Of a stretch of DNA of 35,671 bases, positions 30,543-35,671 are shown piece after piece (positions within the stretch are counted from its first letter, which is position 1; every line of letters begins with the position of its first letter). Origin of the DNA: Methanobacteriota archaeon (GTDB lineage: Archaea > Thermoplasmatota > Poseidoniia > Poseidoniales > Thalassarchaeaceae); assembly GCA_002726275.1 (NCBI GenBank), contig PBSO01000031.1:1-35671 (forward strand), written 5' to 3'. The notes below the pieces were generated by a model. That model was not told the DNA's origin and made no database searches. It saw only the letters and a list, made by a program, of their open reading frames with translations. The position numbers were made by a program, and so were the translations under genes.

Positions 30543-32606
30543 ATGCGCCCCATAGAGAAAGTAGCGATAATCGGTGCGGGAAACATGGGTTCAGGGATTG
30601 CCCAGAAGAGTGCGCAGGAGGATTTCGAGGTCCAGATGGTAGACCGAGAGAAGAAGTGGGTTGACAGGGGCCAAGGTATCGTCTCGGAGTTTCTATCGGA
30701 GGCCGTGGAGCGCAGGATATTCAAGCCAGAGAAGGCTGAGGAGATCAAGAGCAGGATTACAGGGGTTGTTGGGACAGAGAACGTGGACCCCACAACTGAC
30801 CTGGTCATCGAAGCCGTTTTCGAGGACTTCGACATCAAGACACAGGTGTTCTCCAAACTCGATGAGGTGTGCGATAGTCACACAATTCTGGCCAGCAACA
30901 CCTCATCTCTTTCTGTGAACGAGTTGGCTATGGCTACGGGACGCCCCGACCGGTTCGTTGGCCTGCACTTCTTCTACCACCCAGCCAAGAACAGACTGAT
31001 TGAGATCATTCCCGCTGAAACAACCTCGGACGAGTCTGTACGAGCGGTCGAGCAGTATTGCAAGACTATGGGGAAGGTAGTCATCATTTGCAAGGATAGG
31101 CCTGGTTTCGTCGTGAATCGATTCTTCGTCCCTTGGTTGAACGAGGCCTGCCTTCTTCTGGAGGAGGGAGTGGGGACGACTGCTCAGATTGATGCGGTCG
31201 CGCGTTCTGCGTTCAGGATAGGAATGGGGCCATTCGCACTCATGAACCTCACAGGGCCCCCTATTGCTTTGCATTCCACTGACTACCTCTCTGAGCAGCT
31301 AGGTGTGGAGAGGTTCGGGGGGGCTGAGAGTCTTCGCTCGTTGGTCGATGCCGGTGAGATGTGGGAGATAGGTGACGAGGAGGATTGTGACGATGATTCT
31401 TCTGCGATAATCAGTGAGCGGCTGTTGGGACAGGTTTTCTCCGTCGCATCACAGATCGTCGAAGAGGGCATATGCTCGATGGAGGATGTTGACAGGGGTG
31501 CCAAAGTGGGCCTCAGATGGGCAAGGGGACCATTTGAGATCGCCAACAAGATAGGTGTGGAGCAGGCAGTTGGAATGGCCTGCTCATACTCTGAGCTTGC
31601 TGGTCTCGAGTTGCCGGGTTGGTTCAAAGATCGGGTTCAGGATTTTGATTTCTCATATGTTGATGTTGAAGTCTCAGATGGAGTTGCAATGGTTAGGCTG
31701 AACAGGCCGGAAGCGATGAACGCACTGAACGTTACATTGGTGAACCAACTGGGGGAATGCCTGGACAAACTGAACTCAATGGAAGAAGTATCTACAATCG
31801 TCCTGGAAGGTGCTGGAAAGGCATTCGTTGCTGGTGCTGATGTGAAGTTCTTTGTCGACAAGCTCAGAGCTGACTCTTTCGGAGAAATTTATGACTTCAC
31901 AGCAAAGGGGCACGAAGTTCTTGGAAAGCTCGAAGGGAGTGAGAAGACCACAATCGCCCTAACTACTGGACTCGCACTGGGAGGGGGACTCGAGCTGGCA
32001 TTGGCCTGTGACTACAGGATAGGTACTCGTAGGACGCAATTTCGATTCCCTGAAACTAGTATCGGAATCTACCCGGGCTTGGGTGGAACTCAGAGGACCA
32101 CTAGGATTTGTGGAATAGAATGCGCTAGATTCTCAGTTCTGGCTGGCAACTTCCTAGACTCTGGGACGGCTCGCGCTCTGGGCCTTGTGACTCATCTTGT
32201 AGATCCGTCTGAAGTCGAGTCTACAGTCGCCTCATTGGTCGGAACAAAGCCTGATGAGAAATACCCCGGAAAACCTTCAGAGAAGTCAGGCCCCGTGGTT
32301 TCATTCGCTTCTTCTTTCTATTCCGATTCAAACATGGGGGCCATATTGTCCGGAAAGTGCCCTGATGGCTTCGACCAAAGTGACAACAATGTTGGAAGAC
32401 AGATGAAACTCCTCTCACGGGGTGCCCCCATTGCAATTGCGATGGCAAGTGACCTCCTCAATGAAGCGATAAGCACGAAAGGCGATCTCGACAGTGGACT
32501 ATCCAAAGAGTTAGGAAGATTGGAGGCTATTTTCGGAACTTCCGACGCCCTAGAAGGCCTATCTGCACTAATTGAAGGTCGTAAGCCAGACTACATCAAT
32601 GAATGA
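30543..32606 (+). CDS. 3-hydroxyacyl-CoA dehydrogenase / enoyl-CoA hydratase fusion (HAD N-terminal, ECH C-terminal)
   Basis: VAIIGAGNMGSGIAQ (NAD-binding), NTSSLSVNELA, GLHFFYHPAKNRLIEII, GFVVNRFFVPWLNEA; then ECH core MVRLNRPEAMNALN, GAGKAFVAGADVKFF, GLALGGGLELALACDYRIGT, FPETSIGIYPGLGGTQRTTR. Confidence 0.94.
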   Translation: MRPIEKVAIIGAGNMGSGIAQKSAQEDFEVQMVDREKKWVDRGQGIVSEFLSEAVERRIFKPEKAEEIKSRITGVVGTENVDPTTDLVIEAVFEDFDIKTQVFSKLDEVCDSHTILASNTSSLSVNELAMATGRPDRFVGLHFFYHPAKNRLIEIIPAETTSDESVRAVEQYCKTMGKVVIICKDRPGFVVNRFFVPWLNEACLLLEEGVGTTAQIDAVARSAFRIGMGPFALMNLTGPPIALHSTDYLSEQLGVERFGGAESLRSLVDAGEMWEIGDEEDCDDDSSAIISERLLGQVFSVASQIVEEGICSMEDVDRGAKVGLRWARGPFEIANKIGVEQAVGMACSYSELAGLELPGWFKDRVQDFDFSYVDVEVSDGVAMVRLNRPEAMNALNVTLVNQLGECLDKLNSMEEVSTIVLEGAGKAFVAGADVKFFVDKLRADSFGEIYDFTAKGHEVLGKLEGSEKTTIALTTGLALGGGLELALACDYRIGTRRTQFRFPETSIGIYPGLGGTQRTTRICGIECARFSVLAGNFLDSGTARALGLVTHLVDPSEVESTVASLVGTKPDEKYPGKPSEKSGPVVSFASSFYSDSNMGAILSGKCPDGFDQSDNNVGRQMKLLSRGAPIAIAMASDLLNEAISTKGDLDSGLSKELGRLEAIFGTSDALEGLSALIEGRKPDYINE

Positions 32607-32640
32607 GAAGGATGAATACTGAAGGCTGCGATGGACGTAC

Positions 32641-32949
32641 ATGGAATACGGGTGTCAGCACTGTGGCTGGGTTGGCGACGACCCTCAAGAGACAAGAAGC
32701 GTTGAGGGGATTCCCGTTGGATACGGAGGCCCAGCAGGAGGGGGAGACGGAGGAGGAGGCCCGGACGTAGGATTTGTTGTCATGGAGAAGAAGCACGTTT
32801 CCAAGAATTACTGTCCAGAATGCCACAGGCCCCTGCCTAAATCTCAGCAGCCAAAAATTGGAATGACTTCAGGACAGTTCGAACAGTCCCTTGGGAGAGT
32901 TTTACTATTCCTCATCCTTGCATTTGCAGGGTACTACATTTTCATCTGA
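32641..32949 (+). CDS. small zinc-ribbon-like protein with C-terminal TM anchor
   Basis: MEYGCQHCGWVGDD ... YCPECHRPLPKSQ (two CxxC pairs), Gly-rich linker, C-terminal VLLFLILAFAGYYIFI. Confidence 0.7.
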   Translation: MEYGCQHCGWVGDDPQETRSVEGIPVGYGGPAGGGDGGGGPDVGFVVMEKKHVSKNYCPECHRPLPKSQQPKIGMTSGQFEQSLGRVLLFLILAFAGYYIFI

Positions 32950-33112
32950 GATCCATCTTTTTTGATGGTGATTGTACCCAGGCTGGTGCCCTATGATTTG
33001 CAATGAGGGCGTAAATTAGCTCTCTAATTCGGATCCTGAATTTCTTGATCCTCATCGGTTTTTGGTCATTGTCAATCGTCTCGTCTATCCAGTTTTTCAG
33101 AAATCTATCCAT
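32942..33112 (-). CDS. small basic protein (56 aa), not in ORF track
   Basis: Manual translation: MDRFLKNWIDETIDNDQKPMRIKKFRIRIRELIYALIANHRAPAWVQSPSKKMDLR*; Shine-Dalgarno GAGGAGG (33126..33120) 7 nt before ATG; fills an otherwise empty gap of about 235 bp. Confidence 0.6.
   Translation of the reverse strand: MDRFLKNWIDETIDNDQKPMRIKKFRIRIRELIYALIANHRAPAWVQSPSKKMDLR
33014..33029. promoter_or_regulatory. palindrome AATTAG-CTCT-CTAATT
   Basis: Perfect 6-bp arms; core shared with 34439..34453. Confidence 0.35.
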
Positions 33113-33206
33113 TTGGTTTCCTCCTCATACTTAGTGCAGTATTCACACCAATCCACCGAGCTCCCATATATGATTGGGTAGGTTATGCTGATTACACGTA
33201 GGTGCA

Positions 33207-33213
33207 TTTTATA
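33207..33213 (+). promoter_or_regulatory. candidate TATA box upstream of the HxlR gene
   Basis: TTTTATA about 35 nt before the ATG at 33245. Confidence 0.45.
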
Positions 33214-33244
33214 CACTAGATACCTTGTGGCCAACCTGTTTCAC

Positions 33245-33703
33245 ATGACTTCGCACCCGACGCTTCGATTGACAAAGACAGACGTGAACAAGGTTCAGCG
33301 CTCGATTGACGGTGTGATGACCGAGGGTAGTGACATAAGGAGGATTTTCGCGAAATACAATGATGAGGAATTCGATGTCGGTTGGGAGGTAGATGCCGCT
33401 GTTGACGCATTCTCGGTATTCAGCTCTAGGTGGACGACCGAGATCCTGGCTACCCTATACATTGCAGGAGACAGGAGATTCAACGAAATGAGGGGGCTGC
33501 TCAGGGGAATTAGCAGTAGGACCCTCTCGGACAAGCTAACTACCTGTGTGGAACATGGGCTCGTTCAGAGAGTTGTTGAGGAGGGTCCGCCTGTCAGGGT
33601 GAAGTACAGCCTTACCGAGCATGGTAGGAGAGCCGGGAGGTTACTTGGGCCACTAGTAGCCTACATGAAAATCCACCAGGGCAGGATTACCGGGCCGAAT
33701 TAG
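33245..33703 (+). CDS. HxlR-family winged-helix transcriptional regulator
   Basis: FSSRWTTEILATLYIAGDRRFNEMRGLLRGISSRTLSDKLTTCVEHGLVQRVVEEGPPVRVKYSLTEHGRRAG is a typical HxlR domain; start MTSHPTLRL preferred over 33185. Confidence 0.88.
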   Translation: MTSHPTLRLTKTDVNKVQRSIDGVMTEGSDIRRIFAKYNDEEFDVGWEVDAAVDAFSVFSSRWTTEILATLYIAGDRRFNEMRGLLRGISSRTLSDKLTTCVEHGLVQRVVEEGPPVRVKYSLTEHGRRAGRLLGPLVAYMKIHQGRITGPN

Positions 33704-33776
33704 CACGTTTGCATAACGAGCATTTGGTGAACTTGTAGACGCATCATTAAAACCCCATAGGTAGACCAACGGTACT

Positions 33777-34427
33777 ATGGCTCTGATTGAACAGTGGCGG
33801 AATACGCGCCCCTGGTTCTTTGACTCGATAGGTGCAATGGCGGGAGCTGTACTTGGACTAGGGTCCATTTCTCCATTCTTCCTACCTACTGCGCAGGGCA
33901 CTCTAATCGCCCCAAGGGAGAGAGACTGGGAACACCCCCTGAGGAGAAGTATACTGAATACCCTTGAGAGGTCTCCGGGAATTCACTTCAGGGAGTTACA
34001 GAGGAGTCTGGAGGCGGCTAATGGAACCCTCAGGCATCACCTAGACATCCTGTCGAGAGAGGGTTCGGTTACTGTGGTTCCCGTGAATGGGAGGACTTGC
34101 TATTACGCGGGCGCTCCGGCTCATATCGAAATATTGGAAGGGACGGGGGTGGAAGACGCGCGGCGTGCAGCTGCTATGATGCCAGTTGGACTTTCGGAGG
34201 TCCAGAGGGTGGTAGTTTCCAGACTGACAAAATCTGATGTTCCTAGTTCTCAGGCGCAATTGGCTCGTGACTTGGGGAGATCGAGGGCTTCGGTCCACTC
34301 AGCCATCTCAGTTCTCAGGGACAGGGGGATTCTCAATCAAAGCGGGCTTTCCCTGGCTCCACACCTTAGTGGGCTAGGTGGTTCTAAGGTTGACTATCCT
34401 TGGTTGGACATCAGAGTTGAGTGCTAG
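33777..34427 (+). CDS. winged-helix regulator with two wHTH units and a hydrophobic N-terminal segment
   Basis: N-terminal SIGAMAGAVLGLGSISPFFLP; HPLRRSILNTLERSPGIHFRELQRSLEAANGTLRHHLDILSREGSVTVV; second HTH SSQAQLARDLGRSRASVHSAISVLRDRGIL. Confidence 0.8.
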   Translation: MALIEQWRNTRPWFFDSIGAMAGAVLGLGSISPFFLPTAQGTLIAPRERDWEHPLRRSILNTLERSPGIHFRELQRSLEAANGTLRHHLDILSREGSVTVVPVNGRTCYYAGAPAHIEILEGTGVEDARRAAAMMPVGLSEVQRVVVSRLTKSDVPSSQAQLARDLGRSRASVHSAISVLRDRGILNQSGLSLAPHLSGLGGSKVDYPWLDIRVEC

Positions 34428-34438
34428 TCGCTACTCGG

Positions 34439-34453
34439 AATTAGTTCTCTAAT
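34439..34453. promoter_or_regulatory. palindrome-like AATTAG-TTCT-CTAAT in the intergenic region upstream of 34544
   Basis: Differs from the 33014 copy at one position over the shared 15 nt. Confidence 0.35.
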
Positions 34454-34543
34454 GCATTCTGGAAGCCTACATCACAGCGAATTCTATTGAACCCCTTCTC
34501 ACGGGGTCGCTCCGTGTTCAGAATTAGGCTGGTGGAGCAACCG

Positions 34544-35599
34544 ATGCCTACGGGCAGCAAGGACCCGGAAATTCTGCTGTCCTGGTTACTAGATTCCATG
34601 GGCCTGGTTAGGCGGAAGAGCGAGTCTGGAACTCTGGACGAGGCGCAAGGTGCCATTCACAGGTTGATGATGGGGGCGCTTCTACCTGAGCCACTTGCAG
34701 GATGGGACGCGAAATCGCTCGGAGAGGCTTCTGGGCTATCCCAGACTGGAGTTCACCACCAGCTTGTGAAGCTCAGGGAATCGGGACTGGTATCAGCACA
34801 GAGTGATGGGAGGTGGCATGTTCATGTTCTCAGAGGTGGTTCTATTTCTGCCGCCGTGGAAATTTTGTCTGCTGAGTGTAAGGCAATACTCGGCCTGAGA
34901 ATGTCTGAGCTAGGTCAATTTGTGAGGGAGTCCGACGAGAGGATGTCAATTCCAGTTGATGGTGAACCCCCTGAATTCAGGATAATGATAGCTGAGCCGG
35001 GCGCCAGTAGCGAGGCTGTGGATAGTTTGGATAGCCTTGTTAATGACCTCGGACTATCGGGTGATCGAGCCAGAGCAGACGATAAGCTAGCTCGAAATGT
35101 GATCGAGGAGCTAGCAAATGGGACCTCGGCGATTACGATTCTTGCACTGTCCGAGAAGATGGGGGAAACAAGGTCCAGGATCGGTAGAGCGGTGGATCGG
35201 ATGAGGTCGGCGGGAATTGTCGAGAGGGTCCCCATGATGGACAGGATTGCACAAGACGTCTATCTCGGAGTAATGAGGCAGCACGATGCAAGAGGTGCTG
35301 ATTGGCTTATGACTCGCGGAGGCCTGGGGAGGTTGGAAGAGGACGTCTCGAAAAAACTGATTAATGGTGCAAAAAAGGGCTCACTTAGCATAGAAAAGGT
35401 TCAGTCGATACTAGAGCCTGTGAGCCTCGATTCCCAGAGGGTTCTGCTGAACACCCTCGGAGGGAGGATGCCGTATGGATTCAGGGTCGCTGGTAGGGAC
35501 GGCGCGGAGATTTCAGAGAGAGTCATGAGGAACGCGGATAGGACACTCAGAAGGCTGCGGACGGTCGCGGGAAGGCTGGATGAGGCTCTCTCAAATTAG
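34544..35599 (+). CDS. multi-wHTH transcriptional regulator-like protein
   Basis: wHTH-like SLGEASGLSQTGVHHQLVKLRESGLVSAQSDGRWHVHVL and a second ALSEKMGETRSRIGRAVDRMRSAGIVERVPMM; ATG at 34544 preceded by GGTGGAG. Confidence 0.75.
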   Translation: MPTGSKDPEILLSWLLDSMGLVRRKSESGTLDEAQGAIHRLMMGALLPEPLAGWDAKSLGEASGLSQTGVHHQLVKLRESGLVSAQSDGRWHVHVLRGGSISAAVEILSAECKAILGLRMSELGQFVRESDERMSIPVDGEPPEFRIMIAEPGASSEAVDSLDSLVNDLGLSGDRARADDKLARNVIEELANGTSAITILALSEKMGETRSRIGRAVDRMRSAGIVERVPMMDRIAQDVYLGVMRQHDARGADWLMTRGGLGRLEEDVSKKLINGAKKGSLSIEKVQSILEPVSLDSQRVLLNTLGGRMPYGFRVAGRDGAEISERVMRNADRTLRRLRTVAGRLDEALSN

Positions 35600-35671
35600 G
35601 CGACCGTAGCAGGATGAGACAGTTCTTCGAGATAGTTGCTTACCTCGAGGCCTAGTTCCTTGTTGTCTCGC
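35596..35671 (-). CDS. 3' end of an unidentified minus-strand gene (N-terminus outside window)
   Basis: Open minus frame from the edge: ...RDNKELGLEVSNYLEELSHPATVA*, stop overlapping that of the + gene. Confidence 0.5.
   Translation of the reverse strand, partial: RDNKELGLEVSNYLEELSHPATVA

Noticed and set aside
30476-30664. 62-aa plus ORF at the start of the HAD-ECH gene
   Set aside because: Out of frame with the fusion gene, no domain signal; the correct start is ATG 30543 in another frame.

Overview
The window appears to be a compact archaeal chromosome segment. Gene content is compatible with a marine Poseidoniales / Marine Group II-like euryarchaeon, but that lineage call is inference, not something computed. 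It is almost fully coding. Recognisable genes: uvrC, both Taw2/TYW2-like and Taw1/TYW1-like wybutosine-tRNA enzymes, a JAMM/MPN metalloprotease, oligoribonuclease (orn), an MFS transporter, an AlkB-family membrane di-iron monooxygenase coupled to msrA and guaB, a RimB-like (COG4067) retropepsin-fold protease, tandem YbjQ proteins, an M28 peptidase lipoprotein, an ABC-FtsX-ABC exporter operon, two GT4 glycosyltransferases, a three-gene operon of surface proteins with unusual CxCH/CxxxCH motifs, a HAD-ECH beta-oxidation fusion, and a cluster of winged-helix regulators. Reading beyond the ORF track gave: (i) an edge-truncated minus-strand wHTH-STAND-type NTPase filling 1..~1474; (ii) a 56-aa minus-strand small ORF at 32942..33112 with a strong Shine-Dalgarno; (iii) the 3' end of another minus-strand gene at the right edge; (iv) all eight convergent gene pairs overlapping at their 3' ends; (v) a near-identical palindrome (AATTAGYTCTCTAAT) at two places in the regulator cluster. 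No rRNA, tRNA, CRISPR array, transposase or prophage was seen.
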